A stretch of DNA of 42,718 nucleotides from Isoptericola sp042668085 (GCF_042668085.1 NZ_JBHVBO010000020.1:1-42718); one strand, 5' to 3'. Shown: positions 7,535 to 16,463, counted from the first letter of the stretch. The notes: generated by a model from the sequence alone, not told the origin. Program-made: numbers and translations.

Positions 7535-8509
7535 TCACATCGCGCGGTAGTCCGCGATCGAGAGCCGCGGGCCCCGGCGCGGGGCCTGAGGCCTGCGGTC
7601 GAGGAACAGCAGCCGCACCACCCGGTGCCGGTGGGGCGCGTACGGCGCCAAGAGGCGCAGCATCCCCTCGTCGTCGGTACGTTCTCCCGTGAGCGCCCAG
7701 CCGACCGCCCCGGCGAGGTGGAAGTCGCCCACGGACACGGCGTCCGCGTCGCCGAAGGCGCGCTGCGCCACCTCGGCCGACGTCCACACCCCGATCCCCG
7801 GCACCTTCTCGAGCCGGGCGCGCGCCTCGGCGGCGGGCATCCCGGCGGCGTCCTCGAGCCGCGCCGCGACCTGCGCGCACCGCACCGCCGTCGCCGCGCG
7901 CCGCGGGTCGACCCCCGCCCGGTGCCAGTCCCACGTCGGCACGGCGGCCCAGCCGCGCGCGGACGGCACCACCCGCATCCCGGCCGGGGCCGGCCCGGGC
8001 GCCGGCGAGCCGTGGCGCGCGACCAGCCAGCGCCAGGCCCGGTGCGCCGTCACGACCTGCACCTTCTGCTCCAGTACCGCCGGCACCAGGGCCTCCAGCA
8101 CCCGCCCGCTGCGGCACATCCGCAGCCCGGGCGTGCGCCGCGCGGCGTCGCGCGCCTGCGGCGGAGGCGTGAAGGCGGAGGCGTCGTCGGCCTCGCCCAG
8201 CAGCTCGGGCACGGCGTCCGCCGCCTCCCGTGAGCCCGGGCCCCAGTGCTGCACGACGGCGGTGCGCGGGCCCGTCGGGACGAACCGCTGCGTGACCGGG
8301 CCGGTGCGCACCAGCGTGGTGCGCCACAGCGCGCCGTCAGGGGTGCGCCGGAACGTCGGGTCGTAGGCGCCGTGCCGCAACGGCGCGAGGGTCAGCCCGA
8401 GGTCGAGCGGCCGGTCGGAGCCGTGCTCGACCGTGACGTCGGAGGCGGCACGGGCCGAGGCCTCCGTGCGGGTCGGGGCCGGGCTCGTCAGAGGTGTCGC
8501 GCTAGTCAA
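7535..8509 (-). CDS. DNA-3-methyladenine glycosylase II-like protein (AlkA/HhH-GPD)
   Basis: About 324 residues. The N-terminal part resembles the beta domain of AlkA-type enzymes. The C-terminal part has the helix-hairpin-helix KVPGIGVWTSAEV followed by FGDADAVSVGDFHL, whose last Asp is the family's catalytic residue. By family this enzyme removes alkylated bases from DNA. Start is uncertain: there is no ATG, and the best candidate is the TTG at 8509, which overlaps the RNase HI stop in TTGACTAG and would couple translation of the two genes. The frame continues upstream, but that part only mirrors the RNase HI gene. Confidence 0.82.
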   Translation of the reverse strand: MTSATPLTSPAPTRTEASARAASDVTVEHGSDRPLDLGLTLAPLRHGAYDPTFRRTPDGALWRTTLVRTGPVTQRFVPTGPRTAVVQHWGPGSREAADAVPELLGEADDASAFTPPPQARDAARRTPGLRMCRSGRVLEALVPAVLEQKVQVVTAHRAWRWLVARHGSPAPGPAPAGMRVVPSARGWAAVPTWDWHRAGVDPRRAATAVRCAQVAARLEDAAGMPAAEARARLEKVPGIGVWTSAEVAQRAFGDADAVSVGDFHLAGAVGWALTGERTDDEGMLRLLAPYAPHRHRVVRLLFLDRRPQAPRRGPRLSIADYRAM

Positions 8510-9113
8510 AGAGGGTTCCGAGCTCCCAGCCGGTGTCGCTGCGGGCGCCGACGGGCTCGACCTCGGGAAACCCCGTGTCGCGCGCGGCACGTCCCGCCGG
8601 GCGGTCCGCTCCGTCGTCGCGAGGAGAGCCGGCCGTGCCGGCGTCCTCCGTGAGCAGCAGCTCGTCGACACCCCCGCGGCCCGCCGCCCAGTCCTGTGCG
8701 GCGAGGCCGGCCAGCTGGTCGGCCCGCTCGTTGAACGGGTTGCCCACGTGCCCGCGCACCCACCGGAACCGGACTGGGCCCTCACGGCCCGTGATCGCGG
8801 CGTCGATGGAGCGGATCAGCTCGAGGTTCTTCACGGTGTCGCCCGAGGCGGTGCGCCAGCCCTTGCGCTTCCACCCGTGGATCCACTCGGACGCGCACCG
8901 GATCGCGTACTGCGAGTCGGACTCGATGAGGAGCGGCTCTGCCCCCGGGTGCGCCTCGATCGCGCGCAGGAGCGCGGTGAGCTCCGCGACCTGGTTGGTG
9001 CCGGACGCCGCGCCGCCCGAGTCGAAGCGGCCACCCTCGTGGGCGATCCACGCCCAGCCGATCGCGCCCCCGGGATTGCGGAGGCACGAGCCGTCAGTGC
9101 TGACAATGATCAC
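8502..9113 (-). CDS. rnhA: Ribonuclease HI
   Basis: 203 residues. The catalytic set of RNase HI is visible: Asp7 (STDGSC), Glu44 (QVAELTALL), Asp66 (ESDSQYAI), His122 (RGHVGNPFNERAD) and Asp132. It cleaves RNA in RNA-DNA hybrids. About 60 residues follow the core, acidic and low-complexity, ending WELGTLFD; this is longer than the E. coli enzyme. The start is GTG at 9113, immediately before IIVSTDGS. The stop overlaps the start of the downstream AlkA-like gene, giving a two-gene unit. Confidence 0.92.
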   Translation of the reverse strand: MIIVSTDGSCLRNPGGAIGWAWIAHEGGRFDSGGAASGTNQVAELTALLRAIEAHPGAEPLLIESDSQYAIRCASEWIHGWKRKGWRTASGDTVKNLELIRSIDAAITGREGPVRFRWVRGHVGNPFNERADQLAGLAAQDWAAGRGGVDELLLTEDAGTAGSPRDDGADRPAGRAARDTGFPEVEPVGARSDTGWELGTLFD

Positions 9114-9306
9114 GCCGGAGTCTCCCAGTGTCCGAGCCCCTGGTTGCCGCCCCCATTGTGCCCCGAGCCGGTGACACTCGGGGCCGTGTCCACGCCGCCG
9201 TCCGACGATCGCGAGACGGGTCGACTGCGGACGCCCGAAAACTCGGGCGCGCGGCCCCGGAAGACGTGGCGGCTCCGCCCGGAACCCACGAGACCCCCGG
9301 CGCGGC

Positions 9307-9312
9307 GATCAT
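9307..9312 (+). promoter_or_regulatory. -10-like hexamer GATCAT before the ferritin-VIT1 gene
   Basis: GATCAT is followed by 6 nt and the ATG at 9319; no purine-rich ribosome site is present. It is the weakest match to TAnnnT among the leaderless candidates. Confidence 0.3.
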
Positions 9313-9318
9313 GACGAC

Positions 9319-10473
9319 ATGACCGACGGCACCGCCACGCCTGGAGACGACATGCCCGGGAACGGCGCCCCCGGGGACGACCGCCCCGCGCGCCGCCCGG
9401 CCGACATCCGCAAGTGGCGCCGCTATCTCGCCGACGAGCGCGCCGAGGCCGCCACCTACCGGGACCTCGCCCGCCGGCGCACCGGCGAGGAGCGCGCCAT
9501 CCTGCTCGCGCTCGCCGACGCCGAGAAGCGCCATGAGCAGCACTGGCTCGACCTCCTGGGAGACGACGTCGGCCGCCCGCTGCGCGGCGACCTGCGCACG
9601 CGCATGCTCGGCGTCCTCGCCCGCCGCTTCGGCGGGGTGTTCGTGCTCGCCCTCGCGCAGCGCGCCGAGGCCCGCTCGTCGTACGACGCCGACGAGCACG
9701 CGACCGCCACCATGGCGGCCGACGAGCAGATCCACGAGGAGGTCGTGCGCGCGCTCGCCACCCGCGGGCGCAACCGGATGTCGGGCACCTTCCGCGCCGC
9801 CGTCTTCGGCGCCAACGACGGCCTGGTCTCCAACCTCGCGCTCGTGCTCGGCATCGGCGCCTCCGGCGTCTCGTCGCAGACCGTGCTCCTCACCGGCGTG
9901 GCCGGCCTGCTCGCCGGGGCGCTGTCCATGGGCGCCGGCGAGTTCGTGTCCGTGCGCTCGCAGCGCGAGCTGCTCGAGGCGTCCACGCCCGACCCGAAGA
10001 GCGCCACCGTGCTGCCGCACCTCGACGTCGACGCGAACGAGCTGGCGCTCGTCTACCGTGCCCGCGGCATGTCGTCCGACGAGGCGCAGGGCCGCGCCGA
10101 CCGCGTGCTGGCCGGGCTGGCCGCGACGGGGGCCGTGGCGTCCGACCTCCACGACGACGCGCCGGCGACCGACGAGCAGGCGGACCTCGAGACGCACGGC
10201 ACCGCCTGGGGCGCCGCGATCTCGAGCTTCTGCTTCTTCGCCTCCGGGGCGGTCATCCCCGTGCTGCCCTACCTGCTGGGGCTCACCGGCTTCGCGGCGA
10301 TCGGCGTGGCCGCAGCGCTCGTGGGGGTGTCGCTGCTGGTCACGGGCGCGATCACCGGGCTGCTGTCCGGCACCTCGCCGTGGACGCGCGCGCTGCGCCA
10401 GCTCGCCATCGGGTTCGGCGCCGCGGCCGTCACGTACGCGCTCGGCCTGCTGTTCGGGACGTCGGTGGCCTGA
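9319..10473 (+). CDS. Rubrerythrin/ferritin-like domain fused to VIT1/CCC1 iron-manganese transporter (MbfA-like)
   Basis: 384 residues. An acidic Gly/Pro N-terminus is followed by a four-helix ferritin-like domain (about residues 30-150) with metal-ligand helices YLADERAEAATYRDL, DAEKRHEQHW and ADEQIHEEV. A VIT1 domain (about 153-384) with five membrane spans follows, beginning FGANDGLVSNLALVLG and including LSMGAGEFVSVRSQ. Proteins of this architecture (MbfA in alphaproteobacteria) export iron and protect against peroxide stress; the same role is inferred here. A perfect hairpin follows the stop. Confidence 0.92.
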   Translation: MTDGTATPGDDMPGNGAPGDDRPARRPADIRKWRRYLADERAEAATYRDLARRRTGEERAILLALADAEKRHEQHWLDLLGDDVGRPLRGDLRTRMLGVLARRFGGVFVLALAQRAEARSSYDADEHATATMAADEQIHEEVVRALATRGRNRMSGTFRAAVFGANDGLVSNLALVLGIGASGVSSQTVLLTGVAGLLAGALSMGAGEFVSVRSQRELLEASTPDPKSATVLPHLDVDANELALVYRARGMSSDEAQGRADRVLAGLAATGAVASDLHDDAPATDEQADLETHGTAWGAAISSFCFFASGAVIPVLPYLLGLTGFAAIGVAAALVGVSLLVTGAITGLLSGTSPWTRALRQLAIGFGAAAVTYALGLLFGTSVA

Positions 10474-10477
10474 CCCC

Positions 10478-10495
10478 CGGGTGAAATCTCACCCG
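10478..10495 (+). terminator. Hairpin after the ferritin-VIT1 gene
   Basis: CGGGTGA, loop AATC, TCACCCG: a perfect 7-bp stem 4 nt after the stop, followed by CTCTGG rather than a T-run. Confidence 0.5.
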
Positions 10496-10587
10496 CTCTG
10501 GTTGCGGGACCGTTGCTCGGGCGTCACAGTGTGAGCTGGGTCATGAACGAGCAACCCGTGACCCCGCGTGGCATCGAAGGGGGCCGA

Positions 10588-12321
10588 GTGACACGCAGCG
10601 TGGACCGTGCTCCGGCGGCAGGACGCCGCCGGCGCTGGCTCGCGCGTGCGACCGGCGCCGTCGTCGGGCTCGCCGGTGCCGCCACCCTGAGCATCGCCCT
10701 CGCCGGGTCCGCGTCCGCCGACGACGGTGGCGGCCACGACGGCCCCCTGACGTCCGCGGTCCGGTCGCTCGTCGGCCACGACGGCGAACGAGACCGCGAC
10801 GCGGACGCCGCGCCGGCGGAGCGGGACGAGGCGCCTCGGCAGGAGCAGCCCGCGCAGGAGCCGGAGCCGGCCGAGGAGCCCGTCGCCGAGAAGGCCGTCG
10901 CGGCGGAGGCTGTTGCTGAGCCCGCTGAGCCCGCTGAGCCCGCTGAGCCCGCTGAGCCCGCTGAGCCCGCCGAGGAGTCGCCGGAGCCGGCGACCGACGA
11001 GGTGCGGGCCGCCGTCGAGGAGGCCGTCGCACCGGTGCGGGAGAAGGTCGAGCCGCTGCGCCAGAAGGTGCACGACGAGGTCGTCGCCCCCGCGCAGGAG
11101 ACGGCCGACCGGGTGACCCGCGAGCTGGCCGGCGACACCGGGGCGGACCCGGCGCCCGACGCCGAGCGGGAGACGGAGCCGGCGGAGTCGCCCGCCCCTG
11201 TCGATCGCGAAGCGTCCGACCAAACCGCGCCCGTGAAGGCCGCCGAGCCCGAGCTGGCCGACGAGCCCGAGGCGGCCGACGAGCCCGAGACCGCCGCCAA
11301 GCCCCGCGTGGAGCGGGCCACTGTGCTGGACCCCGTGGCGGACACCGTCGAAGCCGTGACGACGCCGCTCGGTGCGGTGACGACGCCGGTCGGTGCACTG
11401 GTCGACGGCATCGTCTCGCCGCTGTCGCCGGTGGTTGACCCCGTGGCGGGGATCGTCGAGGAGATCACCGGACCGGTCGGCGGGGCGCTCGAGCCCGTGA
11501 CCGGGGTGGCCGCGGAGACGCTGGCCCCCGTGACGGAGGCGCTGTCCCCGGTGCTGACGCCGGTGGGCGGCGTGGTCCACGAGGTGACGCGGCCGCTCGC
11601 GCCCGTCACGGACGGCCTCGGCGCCGTCGTCGCGCCGGTCGTGACGACGCTGGACCCGGTGCTCGACCCGGTCGTCGGTCTGGTGACGCCGGTGACGGAC
11701 TCCCTCGCGCCGGTCGTGGACCCGGTCCTCGACGCGACCGCCCCGGTGGTCGACGCTCTCGCACCGGTCGTCGAGCCCGTCGGCGGCACGCTGCGGCCCG
11801 TCGTCGAGCCGGTCGTGGACACCGTCGCTCCGGTGGTCGAGCCCGTCCTCGAGCCCGCTCTGGAGCCTGTCCTTCGTCCGGCACTCGAGCCGGCGGTCGG
11901 CCTGCCGGCCGAGGCGGTACCCGCCGCACCGGAGGCGAGCCCGGTCGCGTCCTCCGACCGCACGACGACCGCCGAAGCCGCCGGCGTGGCCCTGGGGGCG
12001 GAGCGCGCGGCCACGACGCCGGCGGCGTTCGGCCCCGCGCCGCGATCGCCCTTCGCCGAGGTCGGCGAGGCGCTGGACGCCACGGACCAGGCGCTCGCCC
12101 CCGCGGACCGCGAGCCCGCGCCGGCGTCGCCGTCGGCGCCCGCCGCGGCCTCCGCGCCGTCGGGCCCCACCTCGTCCGTCCGCGGGCCGTCGGGCGGCGA
12201 CGCCGCCGCCGACCTCGTGGACCGCGCCCATCTCACCGCGGGGGCGTGGATCGCGCTCGCGGGCGACCAGCTCGACCGCCTCCCGGCGGTCGCCTTCGAC
12301 ATCCCCGTCTCTCCTGCCTGA
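10588..12321 (+). CDS. Exported PVV-repeat protein, unknown function
   Basis: 577 residues. A signal peptide is visible (RRRRWLARATGAVVGLAGAATL, cleavage near SASA-DDG). Domains: an acidic Pro/Glu region with (Ala-Glu-Pro)n; a helical acidic stretch; about 190 residues of Pro-Val-rich repeats, mostly 11 residues (APVVEPVLEPA, RPVVEPVVDTV); then an Ala/Pro low-complexity tail. No LPxTG signal or membrane anchor is seen at the C-terminus. Start: GTG 10588 is preceded by GAAGGGGG at 4-5 nt; an in-frame ATG at 10543 would put 15 extra residues before the signal peptide. The sortase-anchored repeat gene follows after 83 bp. I do not recognise a known family; a cell-envelope structural or adhesive role is inferred only from composition. 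Confidence 0.8.
   Translation: MTRSVDRAPAAGRRRRWLARATGAVVGLAGAATLSIALAGSASADDGGGHDGPLTSAVRSLVGHDGERDRDADAAPAERDEAPRQEQPAQEPEPAEEPVAEKAVAAEAVAEPAEPAEPAEPAEPAEPAEESPEPATDEVRAAVEEAVAPVREKVEPLRQKVHDEVVAPAQETADRVTRELAGDTGADPAPDAERETEPAESPAPVDREASDQTAPVKAAEPELADEPEAADEPETAAKPRVERATVLDPVADTVEAVTTPLGAVTTPVGALVDGIVSPLSPVVDPVAGIVEEITGPVGGALEPVTGVAAETLAPVTEALSPVLTPVGGVVHEVTRPLAPVTDGLGAVVAPVVTTLDPVLDPVVGLVTPVTDSLAPVVDPVLDATAPVVDALAPVVEPVGGTLRPVVEPVVDTVAPVVEPVLEPALEPVLRPALEPAVGLPAEAVPAAPEASPVASSDRTTTAEAAGVALGAERAATTPAAFGPAPRSPFAEVGEALDATDQALAPADREPAPASPSAPAAASAPSGPTSSVRGPSGGDAAADLVDRAHLTAGAWIALAGDQLDRLPAVAFDIPVSPA
10915..10968 (+). repeat. 9-nt tandem repeat GCTGAGCCC x6 (Ala-Glu-Pro)
   Basis: Six identical in-frame copies, followed by one variant (GCCGAG). 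Use of GCT, a rare codon in this window, in every copy suggests recent slippage expansion. Any copy-number change would stay in frame. Confidence 0.9.
11326..11895 (+). repeat. Pro-Val-rich protein repeat region, main period 11 residues
   Basis: In-frame units of the form xPVVxPVxxxx, for example APVVTTLDPVL, DPVVGLVTPVT and APVVEPVGGTL, with an occasional 7-residue unit (APVVDAL). Nucleotide copies have diverged, so this repeat is older than the 9-nt array upstream. Confidence 0.75.
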
Positions 12322-12330
12322 CGTGGCCGC

Positions 12331-12350
12331 GTCGCGCCCTCGTGCGCGAC
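12331..12350 (+). terminator. Hairpin between the two repeat-protein genes
   Basis: GTCGCGC, loop CCTCGT, GCGCGAC: a perfect 7-bp GC stem starting 10 nt after the stop at 12321. It may end or attenuate transcription before the next gene. Confidence 0.45.
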
Positions 12351-12404
12351 CGCGACCGCGGGCGGCGTCCGCCACCCGCGCACCACGTCAGTCAGGAGCG
12401 GATC

Positions 12405-15400
12405 ATGCATACCCATGTCCGACGAGCGTTGAAAGTAGCGCTCGTCGCGGGCGGCCTCGTGGTCGCCGGGGCCGCGACGGCCCAAGCAGCGGACGATGAC
12501 GTCGTCGACGCCACCGTCGGTGCGGACACCTCGGTCCACCTCCACCTGAGCGAGGTCTCCGAGGAGACGAACGGCGCGACCCTTGACACGCCCGTGGACC
12601 TCCCCGAGGTCGACACAGAGAGCGTCGAGGCCGTGGTCGACTCTGTCGCCGGCGACGGTGGCGCCGCCGACGACGTCGCAGGGCCGGACGAGGAGTCCGG
12701 CACGACGACCGACGACCTCGTGGACGCCGTCGCCGAGGACGTCCACCGGACAGCGGACGACGTCCAGTCCGGTGACGTCCAGGGTGTCGTGGAGGACGTC
12801 GCCGGCGAGGACGGCGTCGTCGACGACGCGATCGAGGACAGGCCTGCCTCGCAGGACGAGGAGGCTGGACGCGACGACGGCTCGGATGCGTCCAGCGGCT
12901 CGGATGCTTCGGGCGGCTCGGACGCCTCTGACGGAGGCGGGTCCGGCGGTGGCGACGACCGGGGCGACGGCGGCACGCCGCAGCCCTCGGACCGCGGAGC
13001 CGGTGCCGCCGTCGACGCGACGGTGGACCGTGCGTCCGGCAAGGTGTCGGACGCGGCGGGCTCCGCCGACGAGGCTCTCGGGACCGGCTCGGCCGTCCGG
13101 GACACCGTCGACGGGGTCGCGGGAGACGGCGGTGTCGTGGACGACGTCCTCGGCGCCGACGAGCCCGAGTCCGGCGTGACCGACCAGGTCACCGAGCACG
13201 CGGTCGACGACGTCGAGCAGGCAGCGGGGCAACTCGCCGCCGGTGACGTCGACGGTGTCGTGGACGACGTCGTCGCCGACGGCGGGGTCGCGGACGACGC
13301 GCTCGAGGACCAGGGCGTCGACGCGGCGCTCGAGCAGGTCGGAGAGACCGCCGACTCGACGGCCGGTGCGGTCGACGGCGTTCTCGGCACCGGCACCGCC
13401 GTGCAGGACACCGTGGGCGGGTCCGTGGACGGCACGCTCGACGGGCTGCTCGGCGCAGACGGTGTCGTGGACGACGTCCTGGGGGCCGACGAAACTGAGG
13501 CCGGAGTGAACGACGAGGTCGTGGAGCACGTGCTCGACGACGTCGACGGCACGCTCGACCACGTCACCGCCGGCGACCTGGACGGCGTCGTGGACTCCGT
13601 CGTCGCGGACGACGGGCTCGTCGACGACGCGCTCGAGGGTGACGCCACCGCCGGCCTTCCCGGCGTCGGTGACCTGGGTGACCTTGGCGACCTCGACGGT
13701 CTGGGTGATGTCGGCGATCTGACCGGCGGTCTGACCGGTGTGGTGGATGGTCTGGCTGGTCTTGGTGGCGGTGAGCTGCCGGGTGCTGGGTTGGGCGATC
13801 TGACCGGTGTGGTCGAAGGCCTGCCGGGCCTGGGCGGCGGTGAGCTGCCGGGCGTGGACGGTGCGGTGGACGACGTGCTGGCCGGGGTCTCGGACGCCGC
13901 TGGCACGGTGGACGCTGCGCTGGGGGCTGGTGACCTGGTGCAGGGCACGGTCGACGGTCTGGTCGGTGCGGACGGCGTGGTGGATGACGTCGTCGGTGCG
14001 GACGAGCCTGAGGCCGGTGTCACGGACGAGGTCGTGGAGCACCTGCTCGGCGACGTGGACGCGGCGCTCGGCGGGTTGGCTGCCGGTGACGTGGACGGTG
14101 TCGTGGGTTCCGTCGTCGCGGACGACGGGCTGGTCGACGACGCGCTCGAGGGCGACTCGGTGATCGGTCTGCCGGGTCTGGACGGGCTCGGTNNNNNNNN
14201 NNNNNNNNNNNNNNNNNNNNNNNNNNNNNNNNNNNNNNNNNNNNNNNNNNNNNNNNNNNNNNNNNNNNNNNNNNNNNNNNNNNNNNNNCGGTGACCTCGG
14301 TGACCTCGGTGACCTCGGTGACCTCGGTGACCTCGGTGACCTCGGTGACCTCGGTGACCTCGGTGACCTCGGTGACCTCGGTGACCTCGGTGAGGTGTCC
14401 GGGCTGGACGGTGCGGTGGACGAGCTGACCGCGACGGTGGCGGACACCGCGGGCACGGTCGACGGCGTGCTGGGCACGCAGTCGTTGCTGCGGTCCACGG
14501 TGGACGGCCTGCTCGGGCCTGACGGCGTGCTGGACGACGTCGTCGGTCCGGACGAGGCACAGGACGGCGTCACGGACGGTCTCGTGGAGGCCGTGGTGGA
14601 CGACGTCGACTCGACGGTGGACTCGGTGACGGCCGGCGACCTGCCGGGTGTCGTGGACGACCTGACCGCGGAGGACGGGCTGGTCGACGACGTGCTGGAG
14701 GACCAGGGTCTCGACCCGGTCCTGAACGACGTCGTGGGCTCCACGGGTGCCGTGGACGACCTGCTCGGCACGGGCTCGACGGTCGAGGACACGGTCGGCG
14801 GGATCATCGGTGAGGAGGGCGTGCTGGACGACGTCGTCGGTCCGGACGAGGCACAGGACGGCGTCACGGACGGTCTCGTGGAGGCCGTGGTGGACGACGT
14901 CGACTCGACGCTCGACTCGATGACGGCCGGCGACCTGCCGGGCGTCGTCGACGACGTCGCTGCCGAGGACGGCGTGCTCGACGACGTGCTGGAGGACGGC
15001 GGCGTCGACACGGCCGCGGACGACCTCGTCGGTCAGGTCTCCGACCTGGCGGGCACGGTCGACGACACCGTCGGGACGGGGTCGCTGGTGCAGGACGTCG
15101 TCGACGGCGTCGCTGGTGAGGACGGTGTCGTGGACGACGTCGTCGGCGCCGACGAGCCCGAGGGCGGCGTCACGGACGGGGCCGTCGAGCACGTGCTCGA
15201 CGACGTCGAGCAGGTCGTGGGCAACCTCACCGAGGGCGACCTCGGCGCGGTGACCGACGACCTCACGGCCGAGGACGGTCTGGTGGACGACGTGCTGGAG
15301 GACCAGGGTCTCGACCCGGTGCTCGGTGACGTCGTGGACTCCACCGGCACGGTGGACGACCTGCTGGGCACCGGCTCGGCGGTCGAGGACACCGTGGACG

Positions 15401-16359
15401 GCCTCCTCGGGGACGACGGCGTGGTCGACGACGTCGTCGGAGCCGACGAGCCGCAGGACGGCGTCACGGACGGTCTCGTGGAGGCCGTGGTGGACGACAT
15501 CGACTCGACGGTGGACTCGGTGACGGCCGGCGACCTGCCGGGCGTGGTCGACGACCTGACCGCCGAGGACGGGCTGGTCGACGACGTGCTGGAGGACCAG
15601 GGTCTCGACCCGGTGCTGAACGACGTCGTGGACGCCACCGGTGCGGTGGACGACGCTCTGGGCACGGGTGACCTCGTCGAGGGCACCGTCGACGGGATCG
15701 CCGGCGAGGACGGTGTCGTGGACGACATCATCGGTGCCGACGAGCCGCAGGACGGCGTCACCGACGAGCTCGTCGAGCACGTGGTCGAGGACGTCAACGA
15801 CACGGCGAACGACCTGCTGGAGGGTGACCTCGGCGCCGTGACCGACGACCTCCTCGCCGAGGACGGGCTGGTCGACGACGTCCTCGAGGACGGCACCACC
15901 GCCACCGACCCCGGTGACGGCACGGATCCGGGTGACGGCACGGATCCGGGTGACGGCACGGATCCGGGTGACGGCACGGATCCGGGTGACGGCACGGACC
16001 CCGGTGACGGCACGGACCCCGGTGACGGTGGCTCCGACGGCCCTGGTGACGAGGGGGCCGGCGACGGCACGGGCTCCGACGACGGTTCGACCACCCCGGT
16101 GGGCGGGCCCGTCACGGGGGTCCCGGGCTCGGACGGCTCGGGGCTGCTGACCGGGACCGGGTCGGACGGCGCCACGGCGGCGGCCGGCACTGACGGTGCC
16201 GCCGGTGCCGACGGAGCGGCGGGCCTGGACGCGCTGCAGTCGCTGCCGACGACGGGCGGTGACCTGCGGCTGCTGGGCCCGGCGCTGCTGCTGATGCTCC
16301 TGGGCGGCGCGCTGCTGCTGCGCCGCCGGAAGGAGGTGCTCGCGGTCGCGACCCGCTGA
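12405..16359 (+). CDS. Sortase-anchored acidic repeat surface protein (interrupted by an assembly gap)
   Basis: About 1,318 residues at the given gap length. The ATG at 12405 has AGGAG 6 nt upstream. Order: signal peptide (MHTHVRRALKVALVAGG, cleavage near AQA-ADD); Ser/Gly/Asp linker; at least eight acidic repeats of about 98 residues built on DGVVDDVVGADEPEAGVTDE; Gly-Asp-Leu-rich linkers; a (DPGDGT)7 stalk; then LPTTG (codons from 16243), a hydrophobic span and RRRKE, the classic cell-wall sorting signal. The part before the gap is in a different frame from the part after it, but protein sequence and repeats continue, so the recorded 96 N cannot be the true length. No sortase gene lies in the window. 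Family not recognised; a surface stalk or adhesin is inferred. Confidence 0.85.
14193..14288. other. Assembly gap (96 N) inside the repeat gene
   Basis: The left edge ends on a complete codon (GGT, 14190-14192). The right edge gives one base (C) and then GGT-GAC-CTC. To keep one frame the missing length must be 2 modulo 3, which 96 is not. The right edge lies in a 9-nt array, so unresolved repeats are the likely cause. Confidence 0.9.
14290..14388 (+). repeat. 9-nt tandem repeat GGTGACCTC x11 or more (Gly-Asp-Leu)
   Basis: Eleven perfect copies right after the gap; the array probably extends into the gap. Degenerate GDL units occur upstream at about 13670-13720. Being a multiple of three, copy-number change lengthens or shortens the linker without frameshift. 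Confidence 0.92.
15907..16032 (+). repeat. 18-nt tandem repeat x7 (Asp-Pro-Gly-Asp-Gly-Thr stalk)
   Basis: Units start at 15907, 15925, 15943, 15961, 15979, 15997 and 16015. The four units from 15925 to 15996 use GAT-CCG; the first and the last two use GAC-CCC. The middle block is therefore a recent expansion inside an older array. It sits just before the cell-wall sorting signal, where sortase substrates often carry flexible spacers. Confidence 0.92.
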
Positions 16360-16364
16360 CCCCA

Positions 16365-16386
16365 CCGGAGCCGGCACCGGCTCCGG
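16365..16386 (+). terminator. Terminator-like hairpin after the LPTTG surface-protein gene
   Basis: CCGGAGCCGG, CA, CCGGCTCCGG: a perfect inverted repeat 5 nt after the stop. Realistic folding is a stem of 8-9 bp with a 4-6 nt loop. No T-tract. Confidence 0.65.
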
Positions 16387-16463
16387 ACGGGGCGGCGCTG
16401 TCACGGGGGATCACTGGGGAGTGTCCCGTGGCAGCTCCGCCCCGGCTGGGGTCGGCGTGGGCG

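Larger units (their letters stand above)
13080..15888 (+). repeat. Long tandem repeats of about 294 nt (98 residues) in the surface protein
   Basis: Equivalent points of the repeat (Leu-Gly-Thr-Gly or variant) fall at 13080, 13386, 13923, then after the gap at 14473, 14767, 15073, 15367 and 15661. Spacings are 306, 537 (contains a Gly-rich insert), 294, 306, 294 and 294. Each unit carries DGVVDD, GADEPxxGVTD (GPDEAQDGVTD in two), GDL and DGLVDD(V/A)LE. The segments starting at 14527 and 14821 are identical for more than 80 nt, showing recent duplication or conversion. Confidence 0.9.

Noticed and set aside
10524..15011. A 1495-codon open frame on the minus strand across both repeat genes
   Set aside because: It is a mirror of the forward genes, produced by the codon bias of very GC-rich repeats. 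It crosses the N gap, has Ser/Thr/Pro low-complexity composition, no ribosome site and no recognisable domain, while the forward frames have signal peptides and an LPTTG end.
15907..16032. Regular short repeats as a CRISPR array
   Set aside because: Units are contiguous, coding and in frame; there are no unique spacers and no cas genes.
14020..16404. Long minus-strand open frame opposite the second half of the surface protein
   Set aside because: Same mirror effect; its VTEVTE run is only the antisense reading of the GGTGACCTC array.
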